Shown: one piece after another, positions 32,393 to 44,682 of the stretch | How the letters are laid out: each line of letters begins with the position of its first letter | Position numbering within the stretch: position 1 is the first letter of the stretch | From: Litomosoides sigmodontis | Lineage: Eukaryota; Nematoda; Chromadorea; Rhabditida; Onchocercidae | Direction of reading: 5' to 3' | Assembly: GCA_963070105.1 (NCBI GenBank) | Contig: OY718804.1 | Span: 1,918,772-1,982,771 of the forward strand | DNA length: 64,000 nt | The notes under the pieces: model-generated | What the model was told of the DNA's origin: nothing | Database searches by the model: none | The model's input: the letters and a program-made list of their open reading frames with translations, nothing else | Made by a program: the position numbers and the translations under genes

Positions 32393-34462
32393 TTAATCAA
32401 TGTTACTCAAGCGATGTAACGCTTCCTCTTCCGGTAATGGTTGACGACGCCAACGTGGATTCAAAATGATTATTACAACGCATGTAACAAACATGAGAAT
32501 GAAGGTACCAAGAATGGTACTAACAGTTTGCTGACTGCACATGACATGATCAACGGTCCAACATCTATAAAAGATCACATCAGGAATTGATTGCAACACT
32601 CATAGCTTCAGCATCGTTTCTCGAAATTCACATCAAAAATTCCAAGTTCAAATTCGCATCAATAGAGAATTATTTAAATACAAGTTTGCTTATTACTATG
32701 CATTCCATCACCACTACTGCTAACAGTAACTAATGATAATACTAATAATATCAAATATTTGTTGTTTATTATCCTGTATCTCTCTGCTACCGTATTGAAT
32801 TCTAATTTTTTTTAATCACTGTTTGCCCTACATGTACTAATCTGTAGTTAACCTAAAAATTGTTGAAAATTTTTAAAAATGCAAAAATTAATTAAAATAG
32901 CATGAAGGAAAAATAGCAGCCGAATACACGTACCATATTGTTCGAAAATATGAGATGAAAAATATTTTTTAATGTAAAAATGAAAATTTACATACTTGTG
33001 ATGCCATGCTGCTTGTTCAGTGATACCCATAACTGCTGTAATTGCAAGGAAGCATAGGTTGAAAAGACCGAATGCTTGATGAAATGGGAGTATAAATTGA
33101 CGAATAGGTATGCTCCATACAGGTAAGACAAATGTCGTAAAACCAAATAAATACTAAAATAAGATGGACCTATTGTGCAGCAAATTGTACTTTTAATATA
33201 TCTCCATTGGATATCATTCATCAAACTATTATATCTAAAATTTATAATCGAATCCTAACTTTATCACTGTTAAAAAAAAAGATGTATGCCTTTCATTTCT
33301 ACGATAAATTCTTCATGTCTGTGAAATTTTTCAGCAAATTTTCATCAATTCCACCAACTATGTAAAAATTTTTTTCGAGAAAAAACTTCACTACACACAG
33401 CATATGTAAATTTCCAACCTGTAGGAAGAAGGCAATGACAGATGTTAGTCCAATCCATGAATGTAAGGAGTACATGTTCGGTAGTGGATCCAATTCACCC
33501 CTATCATTTCTGTGATAATTATGCGAATCGAATACTGCTTTCAGTGCAACCATTGCAAAAATAAGTGCTGTTGTATGGAGTGCTAAATGAATCAATTTGG
33601 AAAAACGTTTACGCTCGTGACGAAACACTCGATAAACCAGTATACCTGGAAATGATACAAAATAGATCAAATTACCAAGCATGAGCTTACCACAAGCTCT
33701 AAAATACTCAAGCATACAAGTGTTTTAATAAATAACAACAAACAAAAGTAATCGCATTAATGATTTCATCATTAATTAAGAAACTAATTAAAATCATTAA
33801 CAATTTAGGATAACAAAAGTAAAAAAAAAAAAACAAAGTGTGAATGTTGCTAATACCTTGAAATATTCTTAATTACAATTTGATATCAACAAATACAATT
33901 ATGTATGCAAAAATGACAATCCAATGTTAGCTCTAATAGCTCTAGTCTTATAATCAGACAAATTAAATCGAAATTAAGCAATTCCTTCTTTAATGGAACT
34001 CGTTCTATAGGTTAAGAAGAAAAGAGAAAACCGAATTACCATCACCAGCCAAGAAAATCATGCCCATGATCATGAATGTTGGATGATATTGAAATTGCAA
34101 ACCGGTTGTAATGCCATCATCAAAATTGGCCATCCATATTGCAACAAGAAAAATCGCACAGATGCCAAGAATTCAATTTAAATTTTACCACCACAAAAAA
34201 AATAAACCGCAAATAATGAAAATACAATCGAAAAAAAAGAAGTAACTTTCAGTGGAAGATAAGAAAAAAACCAATCATATTTATTTTCTCACATTTCATA
34301 TATCAAATAATTAAAATACAATGAGGTAATTGGTACTGTGAAAAAAAAAATTTTTTTTTTAAAGTACTAACCAAAAATTTGTGAAGCGCCAAGGAAAATT
34401 TTGAATAAGCGGACACTTTGATAATCATTTAGCACTTTGAACGATTCGTGAAATAGCAACAT
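32393..34462 (-). CDS. Cytochrome b561-family transmembrane electron carrier (five exons)
   Basis: Family members pass electrons from ascorbate across membranes using two hemes in a six-helix fold. Exons: 34372-34462, 34040-34174, 33419-33645, 32996-33153, 32393-32564, giving 260 residues. Likely heme-ligand histidines are His61 (QYHPTFM), His95/His99 ([12 protein letters not shown]), His137 (YSLHSWIGL) and His176 (PFHQAFGL). The last exon gives the sixth helix and the family-like tail [13 protein letters not shown]. The start ATG lies 21 bases after a TTTTCAG (34484-34490) that could be a spliced-leader acceptor. Intron 1 has a good donor, but the next exon, fixed by phase to start at 34174, has no AG in front of it. 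Either an unusual acceptor or a sequence error is present. Exon 5 is duplicated in the MSP units. Confidence 0.88.
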
Positions 34463-37027
34463 TATTGGAAACAAATGAATATTCTGAAAATTTTTAAATT
34501 TTTTACAGAAAAAAGTTTTGCAAAGAAAAAAAACGTGCGAGTTGTCGATGACATTAATGAAAATTAACAACGCAAGCTCAATCAGTCAATATTAGTTTAG
34601 TAATTAAAAATTAATATTAACTTAAAAGTCGATATCCAGCTTGGCATTCATCATCACGGAAATTATCCATTTTTATTCCTCTCATAAATTTTGGCATCAA
34701 TTCAGACATAAGTAATAGAATGAAACTATGCATAATAATTATAACTTGTCTGAAATTATAATTTTAAATTATTACCATTATTTATTACAATTATTCATTA
34801 TTGCTTTGTCATTATTTTATAATCATTATTATACCTGTTTTTTTGTTTTCTTTACATATTCAGAAAAGTGAATTCCTCGGAAATACCATTATTCATATCA
34901 AATTATATATGAATATCAGTATATGAATATTAAATACATTTCAGCTATTAGTTGTTGAAAACAAAGAAACAAAAAAAATTATGTAAATAATTAGCGAAAT
35001 TTTTGATAGATCAATCGATATGAATAACCGACTGCATGAGTCAATGATAAAATTTTATTTAAACTTAACATGAAGAACATTTTGCAAAAAGTAAATGAAA
35101 TGAAAAAAAAAACGAATGAATATTTTCATCGAAGAAAAAGATCGAGAGAGAGAGAGAGAGAGGGAGGGAAGGACGGAGGTGGAAATGAAACCGGACATGA
35201 GAGCAGTGGATTGATATCATTCATTGCATTTGTGTGAAAAAAAGTCATAAATGACGTCATTTCCACTATTGAAATGGATAGTTATAAATGGATTGTTGCC
35301 ATGAAAGAGAGAGAGAGCGAGAAAGAAAAGATCCAGAGAGAGAGCGAGAGAGGGGGAGGGAGGAGCAGTGCATGTAATTAATTAATAATGGACCTATATT
35401 AAATGCCTAACATGAAAGCTCCGACAAACAATTTCTATATTTCCAATTAAATGGCCAAAGAACAAAAAAAAAACAAGGAGCATTTCAGGTTCATACACAT
35501 ACACCTCTAATTACAATCAATTCATATTAATTGAAATTTTGTTTTCATCAATGGAAACAGCTACACCAGACATATGCGCACACACACAATTATTCACATC
35601 CAAAATTAGAGCTCATAAAAATCGATAGGAATATGTCGGAAGTTATGACCAGTGGAGAAGTACACAGAATGGTGAAATTATAAAAAAATTTATTGTTGTA
35701 TGTTGTATGTTACTCGTAAAAACTCACTTACGTTTAATTTTCAGAAAAAACTATTAAATATTTTTAACTGCTTATTAATAATATAGATTGCTAAGTTCGC
35801 CATAAAGTTCAATTTTTTTTTTCTTTTCATCGTTTATTGAACTAATTTCCTCGTTTTTCCTCACCGCGTATAAGTGCAATCATTGTGGCATTCATTTACC
35901 TATTTTTCCTAATACTTTCTGCCCGCTTTTTCACCATGAAATTTAAAATTCCCAGTAATTAAAACAACTGCAAAAGGAAATTGGCGTTAATTTTAGTTAA
36001 ATCTTCTATTTCTAGAATTTTAAGAAAATGAACCAATTGTTGTAAATTTACAGTATAACTTTCCTTTGGAGCAACAAGATTGTAGTGCTATGAAAAAGTG
36101 ACATTAAAAATGAAATTTAAAAGCTATTTACGTGAGATGATGTTCCATGCTACATCAAAGTTCCAGGATCATTTCTTCCGGACTGTTATCGGAGATATTT
36201 ATCGATAAATTGATCGCTTCACTAATGTTAAGGAGTAATTTAAGGCCAATTCCTGTTAATTTCAGGATTTCCAAATGATGGCCGGAAAATTCATGTGGTT
36301 ACAGAAGTTCATTTCGCAGGAAGTTCATTCCCACAATATAAATGAATAAGTTCTGAAGTCACAGAAACAACGCACGCATATTTCACCCGAAGTCTGAGGA
36401 ATAATATAGTGGGAGAAATTAATAAATAAAAACTAAATAATAAATAAAAACTAACACATTAGCTGCTAAAATTATACATTTCAAAATTTATATTATATAT
36501 ATATAAAATATATATACATCTAATTCAAATGTGAGATAATGTACTGTAGAAAAATTTTCATAACCACAAGGGAAAAAAAAGAACCATCACTTCATATTAT
36601 CAAAAATTCAGCTTTTTTTTTGCATTTCATAAAATTTTATACAAACACAATGCCTAGCAGTATTAAACATAGTTACTTTAAAAGATTTGTAGAGACTAAG
36701 TGTTGACATTCCACGGTATAACTAACCCAAGCAGTAGATGGCATTCATTTATATAGTTGAATACAGATGAACATCTTCGAGCATTTGAAAACCAAAAAAA
36801 AATCCCACGTTTTGAAACTATTTCACACCTGTCTACAAAATCACTTCATATAAAAGAGGATAAGAAATGCTGAAATCAAATAGAAGAAAAAGACTTGCAC
36901 ATCCACAGATCAAAAAACCCTGCTTTAATTAAACACTCTTGGAGTTCCATTTAGAACTAGATAGGAATTCAAAAAAGAATCTGTTGCACCGAAACATTGT
37001 ACACAAAATGAAAATAAGTGATCGCAG
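34463..37027. other. Intergenic region, cytochrome b561 to V-ATPase subunit D
   Basis: No exon is supported. A minus-strand frame at about 34620-34709 begins with ATG but cannot be spliced in phase to the cytochrome b561 exons, so it is not used. GA-rich tracts occur at 35143-35170 and 35308-35360, and a short AT repeat near 36494-36515. Confidence 0.45.
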
Positions 37028-38867
37028 TTATGTAAACAAAATAGGAATGTCGTCTTGATACTCCAAAATATTCCGTGGTTGTTCGTTTCGACATCCACTT
37101 GCTTCCATTTTTACGGCTGCATTTTCTACCTCAGCACGAGTCTTCTTCATTTGCGCTTGTATTTTTTTCATTCTGTAAAAAATTCATCCAAAATAGAATT
37201 CCACGTACGTACTTTAATTAGTTAAAATATTGAAGGCTAATAAACAATGCAAATATCCAGTGGTATCAGATAGTCCAAGTCAACGTAATGCATAGAGCAT
37301 CGGGTTAAAGTTATACCAGAGTAGGTTATGTTTATTATTTTGCTCTTATTAAAATGCGTCCTACTATATTGATGAATTTGGTTAACCTGAAGAACTCTTC
37401 GCGCTCCATTTCATCCAATTCGGTAACAATGTACAGAAGCGTATTCTCGATTCTGGGAATGATCACTATAAAACAAAACTATTATTTCGTATTAATGCCG
37501 AATTTTTTCACACAATTTTACAATTCATCCCAAACACAAATATGTCAAAATATAAAAAATCAACAAAAACAGCAAACCGTGTTCGATAGCATTCACCCGT
37601 CGATTAGTAAGCTTAATAGCTTCGTCGAGAGTTATAAAACATGTTTGCAACGTTGCTAATTCAACCAACAACTCTACGGCCCGGCTATAATTTTTCTTTA
37701 ATTTCGCAATATTTGCACCACCTTTACCCAGACCTGTCAGGTCGTACGTATCAGGTCCATCAATATATGGATCAAAAACGGGCAAAAACACGCCTAAAAC
37801 TTTGCAATTTCTCAACTGAAACACATGTGATGTTATTGGAGGTATAGCTAGAGTGAGCCTCCGTGTGGATACTCACCGCACTTTTCCTCATCTCTTTTTC
37901 GAGAAAGGAGCTACTTATAGACATAAACCAAAAAATTTTTCGGAAAATATCAGAATGGTAGAATGGCAACAATCGTTTCCCATCTGTGTGAAATATTGGT
38001 GGATGGAACAAATGTAAATGTTTCGGTATGGAGCTCTTACAATATACTCATACATGATATCGGTACAACTAAACGATCAAAACATCACAGTGGTGAAATC
38101 ACAAGTATACTTGTACAACGTAAATTTATACTAACCTACAACATTTTCCGTCTTCATGAGGACACGATGCTGAGCGCGTGAGACATTCTGGATAACGATA
38201 TGCGAAAAATCACCAGCAGTAAACTTAGCTTTGGCCAATGAAAAACTTGCTTCACGAAGCACTTCACCCATTAAGTTCTTGTTCTTAAAATTGTCATTTT
38301 TTTTCAATAATGGCAATAATTCAATGTATAAAGGAACCCACAGGCGGTGGCACACAAACTGAACATGGTATAAAAAGGAAAAGAATTGTGTTTCACAATA
38401 ATTACTAGTTCCAAAAAAAATCACATCAAAATATTTTTGAAAGATTTACCTCAACAATCTTCCCCAAAATTGAACGAAAACGCACATTCAGTGCGTCAGC
38501 TTTCTTTTTCAATAAGCTATGTCCTTTTTGAGCAGCTCTTAAGCGAGTCTTCATCATAGTCTGAGCCCTAAAAATGATATTTTTTTTTAAAAAAATAAAA
38601 TTGATTATTTAACAATGTATCGATAATGAACATCCAAAGGGTGAATACAGGTTAAAACAGGTATTTGGGCTATAGTTGATGCTATAAAATAATATCACTT
38701 CTGCGCATATGAACTAGCCTAGACTAACCTCACATAAATGGTATCGGTAATTTGATAAAATCATAGCAACTAATATAAATTATAGAATTAGAAGGCATAT
38801 AATTCTAATAAAAAACAAACATTCGAGATGGGAATATCGGGATGCGATCTTTTGTATTTCCAGACAT
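37028..38867 (-). CDS. vha-14: V-type proton ATPase subunit D (six exons, complete)
   Basis: Subunit D forms part of the central rotor stalk that couples ATP hydrolysis in V1 to proton pumping in V0. Exons: 38821-38867, 38450-38567, 38136-38283, 37578-37793, 37387-37465, 37028-37172. The product is 250 residues, close to the ~247 of animal subunit D. Hallmarks are [15 protein letters not shown] at the start, [61 protein letters not shown], and [29 protein letters not shown] acceptor at 38904-38912 followed by a 36-base leader fits spliced-leader addition before the ATG. The gene symbol follows the C. elegans name for subunit D. Confidence 0.96.
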
Positions 38868-40162
38868 GATATCTTCCTTTATTCCTTTAAATCTTACGTG
38901 TGCCTGAAAAAAGAATGCACGTTAGAATATATTTCATGCCAAAAGTGTTGTTACTGGTGAATTCACATAATGTTGCATATCGAATTAGCATACATCGAAT
39001 TCTAGTAATTGCATATTCACAACTTTCATTAAATTCAACACATACTAAAAACACAAGATGCTAAAAAAACGTATCAAATGCTAAAAAAAATTGAAAAAGA
39101 AAATGAAACTACTTACAACTCCCATTAAGAGGAGAATATGCATAAGAAATGAGTGTACCTAACAAAACATAAAAATAGAATTCAATCATCCATAATAATA
39201 TTAATTATAATACTTTGTAAAACTATACACTAAAATTAGTGACAGAAAATGGCAATACGATACATATTCAAGTAAAATTGCTGCAAAAGATTATGACATT
39301 TCGTCTACTGAATACATGCTAATAAAACAATACAAATAAGTGTTGGAAAACTATTGCAAATGGTAAATGAAATTTAGTTTACTGAAACTGAAAAATAAAT
39401 TAGGTAAAAAAAAAGAAGCATACAAGTGAATAAATGCTACACGTAGCAACAAGAGTTTACGCGTCCCGTAACACCAATTACCCTTTCGCAGCATTTGCGA
39501 GAATTCTCAGCACGTCGCAAACACCGGACAAGCTGTACGTGTAAACCGAAGATCAGCAACTAATCGTCGCAATAAACAAATACCCTGAGACAAGCAGGGA
39601 AAACACGGCAATGGCGGCAAATGCAAATAGAAGGAAACGTTATTGAAATAAACTCCCTATATGGAATTTCGAAATTCACTTATGTGACACATATTTCTCC
39701 AGTTTGTTTTCCTTTTTTTAAACATTTTCCTGGAAACTGCTAAGTTAATACAACGAGTTTATTGTAGAAAACATGGGTACTAAATTTGAAAAAGATTTAA
39801 AACTACCTGATGTGCGTGCAGGGAAACAGCTGATGAAATAGTTGTTTATTTACGAATTTCGAGCTTTATGATAAGAGGTAGATGTTTCCGTACATGTCAG
39901 TGAGGAAGTTGAAACAAGAAATCAGTCACTAAAGCATAACAGATCAATTACAGGTGTACGTATACTATAAAAGACATAAATTGCGGCTTCAATTGAGAAA
40001 TATGTACGATATCTGAACCTAGTAATACAATCACATCGCAAACGAAGCAAATTATCTTAATTAGATGTAATAGAATATATTTATACACAACAAAATCAAT
40101 GCACAATAATACAATTAATAAAATATGGAAAGCAGGGCGGGATTTTTCAATACAATCAATGG
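38868..40162. other. Intergenic region upstream of V-ATPase subunit D
   Basis: No coding exon recognised. 39430-39640 is clearly less AT-rich than its surroundings and contains short inverted repeats, for example CCCTG-AGACAAG-CAGGG. It could be a promoter or an unrecognised RNA gene, but no tRNA fold or known RNA family is apparent. Confidence 0.4.
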
Positions 40163-41329
40163 TTAACACATCATATTTCTGATAGTTTCGTCGTTCATCT
40201 TTACCATATTTTCAAATGCTTCGTTTTCTCTCTCCAGCTAAATAGAAACATTTTAGAGCCAAATATTAGATAATATGCACAGAAACACCAACAAGTACCT
40301 GAAGTAAAGACATAAGAGAGTGAAGTTGAAAAGTAGACCTCTTCGAGACGCTGCTGAAGTGCGTCGTTTTCCTTCTCACCCTCTTTTGCTTTATTAATCA
40401 TGTTCAACATCTTTTCAACATCTTTTTTTACCGTTAATTCCGTCTGCCAAACCAATTCTGCTTCTTCCTGTATTTGTTGAAGCTAACTTAACTGTGAGCT
40501 TTCCTACAACAAACGCTCTTACCCTCACCTAAGATAGTTCATACTTTGAATAGTTACTCATAATACTCATCTCTCTCAGCAGGCAAAAATTATTTCTACG
40601 AAAACTTGTAAAGTTATATACACGGAACCACACAACACTTGCACTACTTTTTTCGTTATATTCTGGATGCTGTCACCTTATATCAGCTACAACTCAGCAC
40701 ATAATGAACTAGTTACGATGCTCATGTAAAAGAGATGAAAATGATGAGCTAATTAAACGGCAAGCTTTAATTTATAAAGATAACCAACTATTCTTTTCAT
40801 TCTCAATTTTCCAGCTTCAGAAAGATACGAAGTAATCATCCTTGGATATGCTATCCGTTTGTCAACAACATCCAGTAATGTTTCACTTGCTCTTGCTTTC
40901 ATTTGCTCCAAATTGTCGATCTTGTTTAACAATAATTGCACATTTGCATCTGCAAACATCAAGTTATTATAGTAATCTCATATCTTACACTACATATTCT
41001 CATTGAAGCTAAGGTATAATCGTAAACTATGTTGAGAATCACTACAAGATAAACAAATAAGTGAAGCAGGGAATGCAAATACCTCACCTTTTTTAATAAG
41101 ACTTTAAACAAAAATTTCCTCCTATAGGAGAGTGCATGTACATCGGTTTTTTATCATTCATTTCTCATTACAAACTAATCGTTAATTTGTAAATGACAGC
41201 ATCTCTATACCTAATTTTTTTCAGCACAAATGGCCCAAATTGCATAATTAGGTCACCTTTAACACACTCATTGCGAATTGGAAGCGGCATTTTTGTATCA
41301 CTTTTGTTCTCCGACGATGATGGCATCAT
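40163..41329 (-). CDS. Coiled-coil protein of unknown function (five exons including a 14-nt microexon)
   Basis: Exons: 41211-41329, 41088-41101, 40789-40949, 40339-40467, 40163-40237. Phases close to give 165 residues ending in ETIRNMMC. The 14-base exon (reads SLIKK across its junctions) is required: without it exons 1 and 3 do not join in frame, and with it the phase is exact. It has a good acceptor (TTTAAAG) and donor (GTGAGG). The C-terminal half is rich in Glu/Lys/Leu heptads (VKKDVEKMLNMINKAKEG, ALQQRLEE) typical of a coiled coil. I do not recognise the family. Small complex subunits (for example dynactin- or kinetochore-type) are possible but not supported. Confidence 0.75.
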
Positions 41330-42397
41330 GACATTTAGTTCCAAAAATTTGTTCCACTACTGATTGACGTAATACAATGAATCGGCCAAGCTATAACACT
41401 AAATAACGATAATGAATAAAAGCAAATCAATTATTATCATCGGAACGCAGGAAGATTCGCTTGACGTAACATGCTTGTCGAAAAAAACTTATCCATCCAT
41501 CTACTACTTTCTATTAAACCCCGTGTCTCAAACATCTCGAATACGTGACAATCATTCATCACACCTACCTATAGTGAAATCTCTGCAACTACAAAACATT
41601 TAATCTATTATAAGAAGACTGGAAGACTTCTGTATTTCAAGCCATTATGCTTTTGCACATCGATACCGAAGACAGTAGTACAAAAGGACTTCCAGTTAGA
41701 AGTGAAACCCAGTGGTCTTGAAGGGAACAGGTTAATTGGGGCTTTTACTGTGATTGCGTAGATAAGCTGAAGACGTGATGTATTTTCCGTGAGGATTGAT
41801 GCCATTAGCTGAACTAACCGACATTAATGATTTTATGGTCATAGAGCATGATACGTGGTAGCATCACAGTTGAATGTTAAATTTCAAAATTTAATCTTAA
41901 CCATTATATTTAATCACAAATGCAAATAATAACAATTTATACGAGTTATTGATTTTTGCATAACTCAATATTACATCATCTAGCTGCGCTGTATGTGGAA
42001 CGTATAATGTGTTATGAAAACATTAGCGAAATAACGAACACTGTCGGCTTTACATTTTCAATCCTTTGGGGTAATCCTGAAACCGCTAATTCCTTTCTAA
42101 AAAAAATGCACAATTAATGGTGGTCGATTATGTGCTGCTCAAATTTTCTGTCAGGCAATGGAAGTACCCGAACTAAGCCACGTCGGTTTTTCTAACATGG
42201 AGCACAGAAACTTTTCGCTGTATGTCCCAGTCCAGACTGCAACAAAAAATAGTGCGAAATATGAGCAATTGGTGGTTATAATTCATAATATGAAAAAGAT
42301 ATGGCGAAGTGTTAACAAAGTGTCAATCATGTTTAATGCAAACAAACCAAAAAAATCATTCGGAAAGAAAATATGAACAGCCCCAATAAACTACCTA
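41330..42397. other. Intergenic region
   Basis: No supportable exon. Short open frames at 41412-41603 (+), 41608-41805 (-) and 42158-42376 (+) have no recognisable domain or splice support. Confidence 0.4.
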
Positions 42398-44682
42398 TCA
42401 TTTTTGACCCAAATAAAGCATGATAAAATAAGCGATAGACGGCAATATAATTGTGAAAGCTGCCCATTTCCAACGATTTCTAATATGTCCTTTAAAGGTT
42501 GACAAGAATGTGGCAAATAGACGTCTCACGTACACCAGTAAACTGATGAGTACCTTCAGATGTCGATGCATCACCATTTTCAAGTTTTCTGAATTGAAAA
42601 CAAAAAAGGAAGAATGACGATTCATGTCGCCCATCCTGCAATGAACTTAATTATTTAAATCTGCCTCTATTTTATTGGAGTAACGTTCTCCTTACAAAAA
42701 TTTATTCTAGTCATAATTTAACAGTGAATATGCACGAAAAAAATCCGAGATGTTGAATTATTTACCCATGATCAAGTGGTTGTTGTTGGCAGCAAACACA
42801 TCGTTCCTACAGATTAAGAACTTTAAAAATAAACATCTGTAGTAATTTGTAGTGAAAATTTGTATTAAAAATAAATATTTCTAGTCTGTAGCACTCCATC
42901 TGTATTAAAACAATCTGCTTCAAAAACGTTAACGCTTCACATTTAATCATATTAAACTAAGCTGTAACATCAGCAATCTCTTAAAATAAGCCACTCAGGA
43001 AAATGAAGCAGCTTACATGGTTACAGCAAAGTGCATCAAAATATTCGCCGGTAGAAGTGCTTGATTCTGAACACTGATCGGATAACTCACTAGTTCCATT
43101 ATTAACCTGCAAATGGTTCATTTATATGCGGAAAATTTAAAGAAACATTCAACTTTCTTATATCTGCGACGTGATATGAAGTCTACTGAAATACGTTTAA
43201 ATCATTTATTAAATCATCACAACAAAGTATTCTAATAGCAATTACAAACTAGAAACAAAGTTTAAGATATCCATCATGAAACTGTTTTATTCAGAAGTTA
43301 CTGGTAGCCGGACATCTTCAATAATATCTGGTGCCCCACAGTCCGGTATTGCCTAACTTCTCAGTTTACAGCGCACAGCATATCACTTAGGAAATCTTTA
43401 ACATTTTTTGTTGCCACAGCTTCACTTCTTTTCATGAACAGTTAGTTGACAGATTCAACAGCTAACTCACCATATGTGCTCTCATTTCGTAGCTTTCTTC
43501 AGCAGTATTGCACAACTGATTTCTAAAATCACTCAATTTTTCTCTCCTTTTTAGGTCACTTATATCTGAAAAAGCGTAAATAAGTAAACAGATACATGAT
43601 CTTGTCTGCAAATATGTATAGAATTTTCTAACATAAAGGTCATAGAATTTGTTCAACGTTAAAGTATCGGTCACAGTGAGACGAAAGCAATTTGAGCGAA
43701 AAAAATGAAACAATTTCTATTTAACAAATAGTTCCAGAAATTGTTAGAAAGATTAAAGGCCTTATTTCATTCCTAAGACGCAACAATTCAATTGCGATCT
43801 CCAAACACTGAAACATATTTTATGGACCAAAAAAATACCGTATCCCAGCACGGAAAGTTTTTCTATCAACATCCCTTGTGTTTGCTCATCACTTCCTTTT
43901 GCCAATTCTGCTATATCGTACTCTTTTTGCACACAGTTGATAATATTCTTCAGTTCGGCGACGTAAGTTTTTTTCGCTTCCAACGAATCCATTGATCCGA
44001 GAGAGTCCCAAGCACGCCTTTAAGGAGCAAGGAGCAATTGTCTTATTGATATAAAAATTTCAACAACCTCATTTATTAATTAAAACTATGAAAACTTTTG
44101 AACTTTTGAAATTCATTGAACTACGTAAACAAAAGTTTTGGTCCCAGACGCTACTTTCGAATGTTAGCTTTCTTCAAAAAAAAATTATTCCATTATTCGA
44201 CCATCGGAATATTCCAAACTACCCCCTACTTGTGTCTTGGTAATTGGACTTATTAAAATGAGAAAAAAAAGAAGCAACGTACCATTTCATTCGATCAACA
44301 GTATGCCAAAATGGTGGACATGGAACGTTACACTTCCCACTTATTCCCTGCTTAAATAGTGAATACAGTCGTAACTTCTGATTTGCCGAAATACTGACCA
44401 AACCTGAAAATACAATCACAAACCACTAGTGCAAAATGACTCTAATCAATCTGAGTACAATTCCAGTCTTGCGAAATTTGGTAGACTTCCTGAGCTTATA
44501 ACAACGATAATAGCCCCTAAAGCATTCTAAATTACCAATTAAAATCTGATTTGAAATAAAATTAGAGCTAGATTTAAGATTAAATAACCTTTTTTTGGCA
44601 AGCCTTGTATTATGTCAACAGCGGCATTAAAGGCAGTATCATATATAGATTCGCCACCTGTTTCCACAGAATTCGGAAGCAT
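42398..44682 (-). CDS. Tail-anchored acyl-CoA-binding protein, ACBD5-like (eight exons)
   Basis: Binds long-chain acyl-CoA through an N-terminal ACB domain. The C-terminal hydrophobic helix suggests anchoring in a peroxisomal or ER membrane, as in ACBD5. Exons: 44589-44682, 44283-44403, 43839-44017, 43471-43565, 43017-43106, 42766-42806, 42536-42588, 42398-42489, giving 254 residues. The ACB domain (about 12-96) shows YDTAFNAAVDIIQGLPKKG, LRLYSLFKQGISGKCNVPCP and MKWRAWDSL, including the conserved Tyr, Lys and Trp of the ligand pocket. The middle is charged, with a Cys-rich RCVCCQQQ patch. The membrane segment is about residues 233-252, ending YLGQK. The last part is split by a 46-base intron. 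An unspliced frame also exists (42398-42634), but splicing joins all phases. A TTACCAG at 44721-44727 may be a spliced-leader site. Confidence 0.88.

Larger units (their letters stand above)
29798..32855. repeat. Inverted copy of the MSP unit (circularly permuted relative to units 1-2)
   Basis: This segment is the reverse complement of roughly 23450-26505. It spans the cytochrome b561 intron tail and last exon, the intergenic DNA, the MSP gene and its upstream flank as far as the edge of the glutamate dehydrogenase fragment. It differs from units 1-2 at scattered bases. Here the cytochrome b561 exon is joined to its full gene, so this is the likely ancestral arrangement. Confidence 0.85.

Noticed and set aside
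32837..32852. Tiny terminal exon after a TTTTTAG acceptor that would end cytochrome b561 early
   Set aside because: It is in phase but would remove the sixth helix. The exon at 32393-32564 is also in phase and gives the family-typical end.
34620..34709. Possible extra N-terminal exon of cytochrome b561
   Set aside because: It starts with ATG and is open, but its donor phase leads to a stop when spliced to the next exon in any frame.
39575..39592. CCCTGAGA, identical to the lin-4/miR-125 seed
   Set aside because: The surrounding bases do not continue the miRNA, and the only hairpin is a 5-bp stem inside the site itself. A chance match is likely.
42398..42634. Single uninterrupted last exon for the acyl-CoA-binding protein
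   Set aside because: The frame is open, but its entry phase does not match the previous exon. Two exons (42536-42588 and 42398-42489) with good splice sites join all phases.
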